Shown in pieces: positions 8,226 to 16,354 of a stretch of DNA of 52,270 nucleotides. The notes beneath the pieces are model-generated. The model was given only the letters and a program-made list of their open reading frames with translations. It was not told the DNA's origin and made no database searches. Location of the stretch: assembly GCA_014872815.1 (NCBI GenBank), contig WKFK01000013.1, forward strand, positions 1 through 52,270, given 5' to 3'. Both the position numbers and the translations under genes were made by a program. This stretch comes from Paracoccaceae bacterium. Lineage in GTDB: Bacteria; Pseudomonadota; Alphaproteobacteria; Rhodobacterales; Rhodobacteraceae. Position 1 is the first letter of the stretch. Every line of letters begins with the position of its first letter.

Positions 8226-10649
8226 CTAAACTTTTGCGAGCCCGCTGTCGTTCATAAGCGCCTCGGTCTCTTCCGCGAGCAGGCGTTCCTCCGCGCTGCC
8301 GCTTTGCACCGGTACTTTGCCAACTTCCAACAAAAGCGGCGCGGCGAGCGGCGTGACATGCGGCGCGGCGATGTGGTCAATGCGGTCGCCGACATTTTTA
8401 AGCAACGCCTCGATCCGGGAAAAGTCCACCAGACCGCGCAACGCCTCTTCGCGGGTGATTTGCATCAAGACGTGATCGGGATCGTATTTGAGCAGGGTAT
8501 CGTAAAGAATGTCTGAACTGAACGTTGCCTGCCGTCCTGACTTGCGCGCACTTGGGGTGTTGCGCTCGATCAGGCCGGCAATGGTCGCAGCGCCCCGGAA
8601 GGTTTTCTTCATCAGCGCATTGCCCGCCAACCATCCGTCCAATCCGTCCTTTAGGGTTTTCAGGTCAAACAGCGGACGTGGGTCGGTCACTTCGTCCAGC
8701 CCCCAAATTAGCGTGGCGTAATCCGACGACACAAACCCCATCGGGGCGAGGTCCATGTCTTCCATGCGTTTGGTCAGCAGTAGGCCTAGAGTTTGCTGCG
8801 CGTTACGCCCGGCAAAGCCGTAGACACACATGTTTTGGCGTCCGTCACGCTCGAAGGTTTCCACTAGCAATCGGCCTGGTTCTGGTAGGCGCGACAGGCG
8901 ACGCTGGAGGTGCAACCAATCTGCCGTATGGGCGGGAAGGTCCGGCCAGCTGTCTGCCTGTAAATAGCGCAGGGTGCGTTGGGACAGCTGCGTCGATGTG
9001 GAGAATTTGGTGCCGGAAAACACCGCCACTCGGGGCTTGCGGGCGGCGTTGCGCGAGACCTGTACCGTCATGTCGCGCAGGCCTTCGTAGCGCACAATCT
9101 GCCCGCCGATCAGGAAGGTGTCCCCAGCGGAAAGCGTTGCGGCGAAGGCCTCTTCGACTTCCCCCAGGGGTTTGCCACCGCGGTTGCGTTTGAGCTGTAC
9201 CTTGAGGGTGTCGCTGTCCTGAATGGTGCCCGCGTTCATGCGTAGCCGTGCAGCTGCCCGTGGGTCGCGCAACTGCCATTGGCCATCTGGGAGCTGTTGC
9301 AGGCGTTGCCAGCGGTCATAGGCTTTGAGCGCGTAGCCGCCGGTGGCACAGAACTCCAGACAGGTGTCAAAGGCACCGCGGGACAGGTCCATATAGGCGC
9401 CTGCGCTGGTCATTTCGGTGAAGAGGTCGTCTGCGTCAAACGGGCCGGAGGCGGCGCGCAGCAGGATATGCTGGCACAGCACGTCGCGAGGGCCGGGGCC
9501 GCGTGGGTCGCCGTCCAGGTCGCCTTCCTGCACAGCTTGAAGGGCGTTGATGCATTCGACCACTTCCCATCGGTTGGCAGGTACCAGCAGTGCCTTGGAG
9601 GGGGCGTTGTAGCGGTGATTGGCGCGGCCAATGCGTTGCACCAGACGTTTGACGTTTTTAGGGGCACCCACCTGAATGACAAGGTCGACGTTGCCCCAGT
9701 CGATGCCGAGATCCAGGCTGCCGGTACAGACAATGGCGCGCAGGTCTCCGCGCACCATCGCGGCTTCGACCTTCTCGCGTTGTTCGCGATCAAGGCTGCC
9801 GTGGTGGATGCCAATCGGCAGGGCGTCGTCATTGGCAAGCCACAGATTGTGAAAGAAAATTTCCGCCTGCGCGCGGGTATTGTGGAAGATCAGCGTGGTC
9901 CTGTGGGTCTTGACCTGCTCGAGCACGGCAGGGATGGCGTAGGCCGCGCCACCGCCGAGCCAAGGCGGAGCCTCTTCGGTTTCCAACATGGCAATGTCTG
10001 GCGCGGGACCGGGATCGGCATAGAGAATTTCACAAGGGTCTGGATTGCGCGCGAGCAGTTTGGCGATGTCCTCTGGATGGTCCACTGTGGCGGAAAGGCC
10101 AACGCGTTTGAGGTCCGGACACAGCGATTGCAGGCGGGCAAGCGCGAGGAAGAGTTGATCGCCGCGTTTGCTTTCGGCCAGTGCGTGGATTTCATCGACG
10201 ACCACACGTTTGAGACCTTTGAATATCCGGGGCGCATCTTCGTAAGAGGTTAAAAGTGCGAGGCTTTCTGGGGTCGTGAGCAGGATATGCGGTGGGTCCA
10301 CCCGTTGGCGTTTCTTTACGGTTTGCGATGTGTCCCCAGTGCGGTCTTCAATGCGGATATCGAGGCCAATCTCCTCTACTGGCGTGCGCAGGTTGCGCTT
10401 TATGTCCGCCGCCAGAGCCTTAAGTGGGGAAACGTAGAGGGTGTGCAGGCCCTCATGCGGCATGGTGGCCAGATCGGCCAATGTGGGCAAGAACCCGGCG
10501 AGGGTTTTGCCGCCGCCGGTGGGCGCGATCAGCAGGGTGCAGGGATCATCCGCACGGTCGAGCATGGCGCGCTGATGCGGGTGCGGCTGCCACTTACGTT
10601 TGGCAAACCAAGCCTCGATGTTGTCGGGTAAAGCCGTCAGGTCCGGCAA
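8226..10649 (-). CDS. ligase-associated DEXH-box DNA helicase (Lhr-like)
   Basis: An 807-residue superfamily 2 helicase. It shows the Q-like HPHQRAML, Walker A APTGGGKT near residue 40, DEIHAL (Walker B), GLSAT (motif III), and motif VI QRIGRANHR near residue 350. An Lhr-type C-terminal region follows. The length of about 800 residues and the adjacent PdeM identify the ligase-associated branch rather than the longer classical Lhr. It should unwind or translocate on DNA during break or damage processing. The only early start is TTG at 10649, three bases after the ArsR stop (TGA TCC TTG), so it probably depends on translational coupling to the repressor gene. Confidence 0.92.
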   Translation of the reverse strand: MPDLTALPDNIEAWFAKRKWQPHPHQRAMLDRADDPCTLLIAPTGGGKTLAGFLPTLADLATMPHEGLHTLYVSPLKALAADIKRNLRTPVEEIGLDIRIEDRTGDTSQTVKKRQRVDPPHILLTTPESLALLTSYEDAPRIFKGLKRVVVDEIHALAESKRGDQLFLALARLQSLCPDLKRVGLSATVDHPEDIAKLLARNPDPCEILYADPGPAPDIAMLETEEAPPWLGGGAAYAIPAVLEQVKTHRTTLIFHNTRAQAEIFFHNLWLANDDALPIGIHHGSLDREQREKVEAAMVRGDLRAIVCTGSLDLGIDWGNVDLVIQVGAPKNVKRLVQRIGRANHRYNAPSKALLVPANRWEVVECINALQAVQEGDLDGDPRGPGPRDVLCQHILLRAASGPFDADDLFTEMTSAGAYMDLSRGAFDTCLEFCATGGYALKAYDRWQRLQQLPDGQWQLRDPRAAARLRMNAGTIQDSDTLKVQLKRNRGGKPLGEVEEAFAATLSAGDTFLIGGQIVRYEGLRDMTVQVSRNAARKPRVAVFSGTKFSTSTQLSQRTLRYLQADSWPDLPAHTADWLHLQRRLSRLPEPGRLLVETFERDGRQNMCVYGFAGRNAQQTLGLLLTKRMEDMDLAPMGFVSSDYATLIWGLDEVTDPRPLFDLKTLKDGLDGWLAGNALMKKTFRGAATIAGLIERNTPSARKSGRQATFSSDILYDTLLKYDPDHVLMQITREEALRGLVDFSRIEALLKNVGDRIDHIAAPHVTPLAAPLLLEVGKVPVQSGSAEERLLAEETEALMNDSGLAKV

Positions 10650-10652
10650 GGA

Positions 10653-10979
10653 TCAGGTCGCGTCAGGCGCGCAGAAAAGGTTATACAACAATGAGATAAC
10701 CTGTGATGTCTTGTCGTCTGCCAAGCTGTAGTAGATGGTTTTTCCGTCGCGCCGCGTGGTAACCAAGCCTTCTTCGCGCAGGCGGGCGAGCATTTGGCTC
10801 ACGGCGGCTTGGCGCAGGTCGAGCAGAGCTTCCAGTTCCGACACAGATTTTTCACCGGACCCCAGATGGCACAGGATCATCAAACGGCCCGAATGCGCTA
10901 GCGTTTTTAGGTAAGCTGCTGCGGCTTCGGCGTTTTTCTCCATTTCGGAGGGCGGTGCTGGCGGGGTTTGGATATTCAC
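10653..10979 (-). CDS. ArsR-family repressor of the SqrR/BigR persulfide-sensing type
   Basis: A small winged-helix repressor (108 residues from the GTG at 10979). The core reads KTLAHSGRLMILCHL, then SVSELEALLDLRQAAVSQ as the recognition helix, then RRDGKTIYYSL as the wing. Two cysteines, C37 in LMILCHL and C103 in YNLFC, are 66 residues apart, the same spacing as the reactive pair recalled for SqrR (41/107) and BigR (42/108). In that family the pair forms a tetrasulfide link with reactive sulfur and releases DNA. The start is uncertain: ATG 11021 would add 14 residues but puts a perfect palindrome inside the coding region; neither start has a good ribosome site. It leads the operon with the helicase and PdeM. 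Confidence 0.85.
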   Translation of the reverse strand: MNIQTPPAPPSEMEKNAEAAAAYLKTLAHSGRLMILCHLGSGEKSVSELEALLDLRQAAVSQMLARLREEGLVTTRRDGKTIYYSLADDKTSQVISLLYNLFCAPDAT

Positions 10980-11000
10980 GGTTTTGGGTCCAGTTGCTCT

Positions 11001-11013
11001 TGACTGCCAGTCA
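11001..11013. promoter_or_regulatory. 13-bp palindrome, candidate operator of the ArsR repressor
   Basis: TGACTGCCAGTCA is a perfect inverted repeat with 6-bp arms. It sits 22 bases upstream of the GTG start proposed for the ArsR/SqrR-like gene, where an autoregulatory operator would be expected. It differs from the ATTC-N8-GAAT type site I recall for SqrR, so assignment to this repressor is inference from position. Confidence 0.5.
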
Positions 11014-11046
11014 TATAGCATTGGGGCGATCTGTTTTCGAGGTGTG

Positions 11047-12276
11047 TTACGATTTTAGTGGGGCGCCTCCGGCAAATGCGTTGCCATTGACGTAATCACA
11101 GGGGGCGTCTTGCATTTGAAGATGTAGGCCGTTGCCGTTAAATTTATGTTGTTTGGCAAGGGTTTCGTTGACCGCTATGCCGAGACCTGGTGCGGTCGGC
11201 GGAGTGACAAAGCCGTTTTCGACAGTGATCGAGGATGTGATGAGCGCGTCGTGGAAGTCTGTCTCGATGGTCTCAATCATCAGGAGGTTGGGGATGGAGG
11301 CGGCAAGGTGGATGTTGGCGGCCCACTCAATGGGGCCTGCGTAGAGGTGGGGCGCTACTTGGGCGTTGTAACACTCTGCGATTGCTGCGACTTTCTTCAT
11401 TTCCCAGATGCCGCCAGCGCGTCCTAAGGCGGGTTGCAGGATTTCGGCGGCACCCGTGCGCAACACGGTGGCAAACTCGGACTTGGTGGTCAGGCGTTCG
11501 CCGGTAGCCACTGGAATCCTGACGTTTTTCGCGACGCGGGCTATGTCTTCGATGTTGTCCGGTGGGGTGGGTTCTTCGAACCAGAGGGGGCTGTAAGGCT
11601 CTAGCGCTTGGCCGAGGCGGATGGCGCCTGCTGTGCTAAATTGACCGTGGGTGCCGAAGAGCAAATCCGCTTTGTTTCCAACGGCTTCGCGGATGGCGGC
11701 GCAGAAGGCAACGGAGAGGGAGATGTCGCGCATGGCGGGCATGTGGCCGCCGCGCATGGTGTAGGGGCCTGCGGGGTCGAATTTGACGGCGGTGTAGCCC
11801 TTTTCGACCATCGCCAGCGCGCTCTCGGCGGCCATTTCCGGAGACGTCCAGAACTCGGAAATGTTATGATTCTCAAGGGGATAGAGGTATGTGTAGGCGC
11901 GCAGGCGTTCGTTCATCAGCCCGCCCAAAAGCGCATAGACCGGGCGCTCACGGTCTTTGCCCATGATGTCCCAACAGGCGATTTCCAGGCCGGAGAATGC
12001 GCCCATAACCGTTAAATCGGGGCGTTGCGTAAAGCCGGACGAGTAGGTGCGGCGGAACAAACGTTCAATGTTTTCAGGGTTTTCGCCCTCAAAATAGCGC
12101 GTAAATACGTCTCGGATGACGGCTTCCATGGCGTCGGGACCCACGGAGGAGGCGTAGCATTCGCCCCAGCCGGTGATGCCGGTATCGGTTTGAAGTTTCA
12201 CCAAAATCCAGTAGCGCCCGCCCCAACCGGGCGCGGGGGGCGCGGTGACGATGATATCCAGATCGGTGAGTTTCAT
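11047..12276 (-). CDS. mandelate racemase / muconate lactonizing enzyme family protein
   Basis: A 409-residue enolase-superfamily enzyme: an N-terminal capping domain (1-120) and a barrel (125-360). Visible active-site elements are K165-F-D167 on barrel strand 2, E234/E235 in WFEEP, E260 in ATGE and H310 in APHLYAGP. The strand-3 metal-ligand position, usually Asp, reads Gly in FG208THG. The Asp usually paired with the catalytic His reads Ala in QPA283LGRAGG. These look like subfamily traits rather than damage, because the surrounding sequence is well kept. Likely an acid-sugar dehydratase, racemase or cycloisomerase; the substrate is unknown. It is alone on its strand behind a tandem repeat at 12335-12355, and a strong AAGGAGA ribosome site precedes ATG 12276. 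Confidence 0.85.
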   Translation of the reverse strand: MKLTDLDIIVTAPPAPGWGGRYWILVKLQTDTGITGWGECYASSVGPDAMEAVIRDVFTRYFEGENPENIERLFRRTYSSGFTQRPDLTVMGAFSGLEIACWDIMGKDRERPVYALLGGLMNERLRAYTYLYPLENHNISEFWTSPEMAAESALAMVEKGYTAVKFDPAGPYTMRGGHMPAMRDISLSVAFCAAIREAVGNKADLLFGTHGQFSTAGAIRLGQALEPYSPLWFEEPTPPDNIEDIARVAKNVRIPVATGERLTTKSEFATVLRTGAAEILQPALGRAGGIWEMKKVAAIAECYNAQVAPHLYAGPIEWAANIHLAASIPNLLMIETIETDFHDALITSSITVENGFVTPPTAPGLGIAVNETLAKQHKFNGNGLHLQMQDAPCDYVNGNAFAGGAPLKS

Positions 12277-12621
12277 CGCGGGTCTCCTTAAGGCATCGCA
12301 CGGTGAAGTAAGGGGCCTTTTGAGGGCAAAATCAACGTCGGTATTACGTCGGTATCACGACTGTTTCGCGGTGGTGCGTATTTTTCCGTTGCATGTGTTA
12401 ATCTGAAGACATGTTAAGACGTGGGGCCTCAATGCGCAGCACTATGGACGTAAAACGCCAGACGCCCGGCGTACCCTTCTCAGGGCGTGTCAGGTCTCAC
12501 TCAGATAACGGACCTGAATAGGGGGGGCGGATGGGCCGGCTCCCCTGGTGGCGGCTTCATCGTCCGACATCATGCCGCCTTACAGCGTCAAGCTGTGTCT
12601 TGAGACGGCGGCGCGGTGTCG
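12277..12621. other. 345-base intergenic stretch
   Basis: No convincing protein gene. It holds the promoter side of the enolase-superfamily gene (with the 12335-12355 repeat) and a GC-rich part near 12520-12610. A 36-codon open frame on + from ATG 12411 to TAG 12521 (MLRRGASMRSTMD…) lacks a ribosome site and family resemblance; I list it here rather than as a gene. A small RNA is possible but nothing shows it. Confidence 0.5.
12335..12355. repeat. two direct copies of ACGTCGGTAT, 11-base period
   Basis: Copies occupy 12335-12344 and 12346-12355, separated by a single T, so their centres are one helical turn apart. They lie about 60-80 bases upstream of the divergently read enolase-superfamily gene, a usual place for an activator or repressor site. 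No regulator gene is adjacent. Confidence 0.55.
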
Positions 12622-12993
12622 TTAAGGGCTGATGGCGTCGGCGAAGGCTTCGAGTTCGCGCTCGATCTCCGTCACCACAATCTGCGCGCTATGGAAGGTC
12701 AGATCCACAGCGTCGGCGTCATCCATGAAGGCTTCGATCTCCAACAAGATGGGCTGACCGTCAAAGTCCGCGGTGATCTTCCAGCGCTTTGTGTCTTCAA
12801 CAGGGATGTCACCCACGGTGTCGCCAATGGCCTTGGCAATGTCCTCGGGGAAGGCAAAGCGGTGGTTGTTGGCCAATTGCGTGAGGAAAGGCGCCACTTC
12901 GCGGCTGTCGAAGTTCATCGAAGTTTCCGACGTGATGGGTAGCGGCGCCCTGGGGGCGTTGGGTTTGAACAGCTCGGTGACAAACTTGAGCAC
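12622..12993 (-). CDS. conserved hypothetical protein
   Basis: A 123-residue protein that I cannot place in a family. It has no signal peptide or membrane segment. The middle (RREVAPFLTQLANN-like region and FPEDIAKAIGDTVGDIP) looks helical, and the C-terminal half is acidic, alternating beta-like and helical stretches. It starts with GTG at 12993, supported by an ideal GGAGG six bases upstream. It follows the alcohol dehydrogenase gene by 26 bases on the same strand, so the two are probably cotranscribed, but nothing else links their functions. Confidence 0.7.
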   Translation of the reverse strand: MLKFVTELFKPNAPRAPLPITSETSMNFDSREVAPFLTQLANNHRFAFPEDIAKAIGDTVGDIPVEDTKRWKITADFDGQPILLEIEAFMDDADAVDLTFHSAQIVVTEIERELEAFADAISP

Positions 12994-13019
12994 GGGGGCC
13001 TCCAGATGCGATTGGGACG

Positions 13020-14108
13020 TTAGCCGTCAAATACAATCACATTGCGCTTTGCGCTACCGGTTTTGGTGTCGGCGATGGCCTCGTTGATTTGGTCCAGCGT
13101 CCAGCGGCCGGAGATCAGCTCGTCGAGTTTCAGGCGGCCTTGTTGGTAAAGGTCGACCATCCACGGGATGTCGCGTTTGATCACAACGTCACCCATTTTG
13201 GAGCCTTGCATGCCTTGGCCGATGGCGGCGAGGATGACAGGCTCGTAGGTGGACTTTGCCCCGGAATGCGGCATGCCGACCATAATGACCTTGCCACCCG
13301 GCGCGAGGTAACGCGGCGCGTCGTCATAGGCGGGGATGGCGCCGACGGTGACGATCACCGCGTCCGCGCCGCGGCCCATGGCGCGCATGGCCTTTACAAA
13401 GGGTTTCTTGTCGGTGGCCAGCACGCCATCGGTGGCACCAAATTCTTTGGCGATTTCAAGCTTCTCTTCGCTCATGTCCACAGCGACGATGCGACGGGCT
13501 CCGGCGATGCGCGCGCCCTGGATGGCGTTGAGGCCAACCCCGCCGGCGCCGATGACCACCACGTCCTGACCGGCGCGGATGTGCGCGGAGTTCACCACGG
13601 CACCAACGCCGGTGATGACGCCGCAAGCGATCAGGCTGGCGGCTTCCATTGGGATGTCGTCCGTGATTTTCACCACTTGGGATTGGTCCACCACGACCTT
13701 TTCGGCAAAGGCACCGCAGGCCATGGCCTGGTGCAGCTTGCCGCCGTCCACAGTGGTCAGTGGGCCTTTGTCGCCATCATACGGCGTGCCGCAAATGACG
13801 GGCTTGCCTTCGGAGCAGGTTGGGCAGGTGCCGCAGGCGCGGATCAGGGTGACCACAACTGGGTCGCCTTCGGCCAGGCCAACCACGCCGTCACCCACAG
13901 AGGTGATGTGACCGGCGGCTTCGTGGCCGTAGACCGCGGGCAGGCTGCCGCCCCAGGCACCGTCCGCAAAAGAAATGTCAGAGTGGCAAATGGCAACGGC
14001 GGCGAGTTTGACTTCGATCTCGCCCATGTGCGGCGCGCGCAGGGTGACGTCCTCAACAACAAGGGGCTGGCCAAATTCATGGCAGACGGCGGCTTTGATG
14101 GTGCTCAT
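13020..14108 (-). CDS. zinc-dependent, NAD-linked alcohol dehydrogenase
   Basis: A 362-residue medium-chain dehydrogenase. Catalytic zinc ligands are C41, H62-E63 and C162. The structural zinc lobe is complete with C92, C95, C98 and C106. The Rossmann motif GAGGVG is at 187-192, and an Asp in VAVD about 25 residues later favours NAD over NADP. It oxidises an alcohol or reduces an aldehyde in the cytoplasm. The substrate is not evident; it resembles the class I/III-like branch but no glutathione or mycothiol partner gene is near. Start is ATG 14108 behind an AGGGAAC site. It heads a two-gene unit with the unknown at 12622-12993. Confidence 0.9.
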   Translation of the reverse strand: MSTIKAAVCHEFGQPLVVEDVTLRAPHMGEIEVKLAAVAICHSDISFADGAWGGSLPAVYGHEAAGHITSVGDGVVGLAEGDPVVVTLIRACGTCPTCSEGKPVICGTPYDGDKGPLTTVDGGKLHQAMACGAFAEKVVVDQSQVVKITDDIPMEAASLIACGVITGVGAVVNSAHIRAGQDVVVIGAGGVGLNAIQGARIAGARRIVAVDMSEEKLEIAKEFGATDGVLATDKKPFVKAMRAMGRGADAVIVTVGAIPAYDDAPRYLAPGGKVIMVGMPHSGAKSTYEPVILAAIGQGMQGSKMGDVVIKRDIPWMVDLYQQGRLKLDELISGRWTLDQINEAIADTKTGSAKRNVIVFDG

Positions 14109-14203
14109 GGAGTGTTCCCTGTGTCTTGATTTTTAGCGTCCAGTTTGGCCCAGCTTAGGCGCGTACCGGCGGTTCAATCCAGACACAGGGTGTCGTTTTT
14201 TGC

Positions 14204-15409
14204 CTAAGTGGCGCGACGTGACTTTGCAAAAACCGCGATTGCGATCATCAAAAGGGCAGCGGCGAGCGCAAAGGGGGCACCGGGCAAGTAGAGGATCGCG
14301 TGTTCGTCGGAAAAATGGGCAAAGGTTTGCGTCATCATCAACGGCGCGACGATATGGGCCAGCGACGTAAGGGAGGCGGAGATGCCTTGCAGTTCGCCTT
14401 GCGCGTCATCAGACACACGGCGGGACATGATGCTTTGCAGCGCGGGCAGACCCACAGAGGACAGGGCGCCAATCAGGATGCCGAGGAAGAGCAGCGCCCC
14501 GTTGGAGATCACCGAGAGGTAGATTAGGGCGACAACCTCCAAGCTGAGGCCAATCACCACGGTGCGGCGGTTGCCAAACCATTTTGTGGTGGGGCCAATC
14601 AGGGTCGCCTGCACAATGGCAAAGGCGAGGCAGTATGCGGTGAGGCTGATGCCAATCATGGCCTCTTCCCAGCCAAAGCGTTCTATGACGAAATAGGGCC
14701 AGATTGCGGGGTAAACGGCCGCTGCAATTTGATAGAAGAAGAACACGACCAGCAGTTTGGTCATAGCAGGCAGTTTGCCAAGCGCTTGCAGCGCGCCCAA
14801 CGGATTGGCGCGGCGCCACTCAAAGGCACGGCGGTTGGCATCTGTCACGGTTTCTTTGAGCACCATCCAGCCCAAAAGCGCGTTGCCGCCCGCCAGCAGA
14901 GCGGCGGCCCAGAAGGGTGCTCGGGTGCCAAATTGGCCCATGAAGCCGCCCAGGGCGGGTCCAAAGACAAAGCCCACCCCCATGGCGGCGCCGATCATGC
15001 CAAAGGCTTTGGCCTTTTCTTTGGCGTCGGACATGTCCGCCATATAGGCCATGGCGGTGGCGTAGGTGGCGGCGGTGATGCCTGCCACGATGCGCCCAAT
15101 CACCAAAATCCAGATGTTGTGCGCCACGGCCATGATCACGTAGTCGGCTGACATCACAGCAAGGGATACGAGCAGCACAGGACGGCGGCCATACCGGTCG
15201 GACAGGTTGCCCAGCAGGGGTCCACAAAGGAACTGCATAAAGGCAAAGACAGTGGAGAGAATGCCGCCCCAAATGGCCGCGGCGCCAAGGTCGCCGCCGG
15301 TCACTTCTTGGATAAGGTCGGGCATAACCGGGATGATCAGGCCAATGCCCATGGCATCGATCATCACCGTGGCCAGAATCACAAAAATTGGTAAGCGGTT
15401 GCGCATCAT
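14204..15409 (-). CDS. MFS drug-efflux transporter, TCR/Tet type
   Basis: A 401-residue inner-membrane protein with 12 hydrophobic segments. The loop between segments 2 and 3 carries GNLSDRYGRRPVLL, the MFS motif A of TetA-like drug:H+ antiporters, and segment 5 carries GFVFGPALGGFMG (motif C, typical of exporters). The N-terminus MIDAMGIGLIIPVMPDL also matches the TCR/Tet group. It probably extrudes a small amphipathic compound. Resistance to tetracycline itself cannot be inferred: this branch is common in environmental alphaproteobacteria. No TetR-type regulator is adjacent. ATG 15409 may begin one codon earlier or later because of a second Met. Confidence 0.9.
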   Translation of the reverse strand: MMRNRLPIFVILATVMIDAMGIGLIIPVMPDLIQEVTGGDLGAAAIWGGILSTVFAFMQFLCGPLLGNLSDRYGRRPVLLVSLAVMSADYVIMAVAHNIWILVIGRIVAGITAATYATAMAYMADMSDAKEKAKAFGMIGAAMGVGFVFGPALGGFMGQFGTRAPFWAAALLAGGNALLGWMVLKETVTDANRRAFEWRRANPLGALQALGKLPAMTKLLVVFFFYQIAAAVYPAIWPYFVIERFGWEEAMIGISLTAYCLAFAIVQATLIGPTTKWFGNRRTVVIGLSLEVVALIYLSVISNGALLFLGILIGALSSVGLPALQSIMSRRVSDDAQGELQGISASLTSLAHIVAPLMMTQTFAHFSDEHAILYLPGAPFALAAALLMIAIAVFAKSRRAT

Positions 15410-15570
15410 AATGACTTTAACTCTATGGTTGAATTTGGGCAGGAAAGTGTCGCTCGGTCAACTGATTACTCTTGCGGGTCAACAGAATTCCGAAGCGGCT
15501 AGTCGGGCGCGTGGCGATGGCTGGCACAGCGGTCCAAGGACAACAGGTTGGTGCCGACCACAATGCGGAG

Positions 15571-16335
15571 TTATGACGCTGTGGCCTTTTGCAGCAATGA
15601 CAGGCTGCTGAGGGCGATTTGCGGCAGGTAGAGGGGCTCGCTGGCCGCATCCGACGTGTCCTGAAACAAGGTGTTCAAGCCATGAAGTTGAGCAGAAAGG
15701 GCGGTGGCCGCGGGGGACGACAGGGCGGCGTCTGCCGCCGTGCCGCCTGCCTGTGTCAGCCAGTTGGCAATGGTGCGAATGGCGGCGCGGGCGTCTTGGG
15801 GCGCGCCAAGTTTGAGCGCCTCGCCGATGGCGGTGCCAATCTCCGGTGCCTCCGTGAAGGCCACCCGCAGAGAGGTTTCGCGGATCATTGGCAGGTCCGC
15901 CAACAAGGCGGCGCGGCTGTCGCTGTCGGGCAGGGTTTTGAGTGCGGTGTCAGCCTGCGCGAGAAGCTGACGCAGGCGCAGCATCAGCGCGGTGTCGGCC
16001 ACGTCTTGCGGATGGGCGTCGTGCAGGATGTATTTGCTGTGTTCCGGCGCTTCCATCGCTTTGTCAAAGGCGGCGACCAAAGCGGGTATGTAGCTGCCAT
16101 CCTTGGCGACGCCATCGGCCAGACCCGCCGGATCGATCTGCACCTCCATCGCGCTGCGATGGATGAAAAAGGCGCTGTCTTCGGGGATCTCGCCGCGTTC
16201 AGTCTGCACCTTGGCCAGCGTACCCAGCACCAGCAACGCGGCGCGGATTTCGGCGCTGTGGGTGAACAGGCGGCCTGCTTCGCCCACCGAATAGAGCTTG
16301 GTGAACATCGGGCTGTCAAAAACAGAGGCGGTCAT
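15571..16335 (-). CDS. short, degenerate PcaB-like lyase-superfamily protein
   Basis: The 254-residue product begins like 3-carboxy-cis,cis-muconate cycloisomerase (PcaB) and its fumarase/aspartase relatives. SVFDSPMFTKLY opens the protein, followed by AEIRAALLVLGTLAKVQTE, then HPQDVADTALMLRLRQLL at about residue 108. After that the resemblance fades: the GSSxMPxKxNP catalytic loop is missing and the protein stops roughly 100 or more residues short of a normal PcaB. Catalysis by the usual mechanism is therefore unlikely. The frame is open, has normal codon use and is followed by no visible leftover, so it is probably a conserved shortened homologue rather than a fresh pseudogene. It lies 19 bases after an esterase gene and two genes after pcaD. 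Confidence 0.75.
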   Translation of the reverse strand: MTASVFDSPMFTKLYSVGEAGRLFTHSAEIRAALLVLGTLAKVQTERGEIPEDSAFFIHRSAMEVQIDPAGLADGVAKDGSYIPALVAAFDKAMEAPEHSKYILHDAHPQDVADTALMLRLRQLLAQADTALKTLPDSDSRAALLADLPMIRETSLRVAFTEAPEIGTAIGEALKLGAPQDARAAIRTIANWLTQAGGTAADAALSSPAATALSAQLHGLNTLFQDTSDAASEPLYLPQIALSSLSLLQKATAS

Positions 16336-16354
16336 AGGCGCGATCTTTCTGTCG

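Noticed and set aside
9279..10253. 324-codon open frame on + over the helicase
   Set aside because: Antisense to helicase motifs that are complete on the minus strand.
12411..12521. 36-codon + frame in the intergenic gap
   Set aside because: No ribosome site, no likeness to known proteins, expected by chance at this length.
13089..14129. 346-codon open frame on + over the alcohol dehydrogenase
   Set aside because: The minus-strand dehydrogenase has all zinc ligands; the + frame is its shadow.
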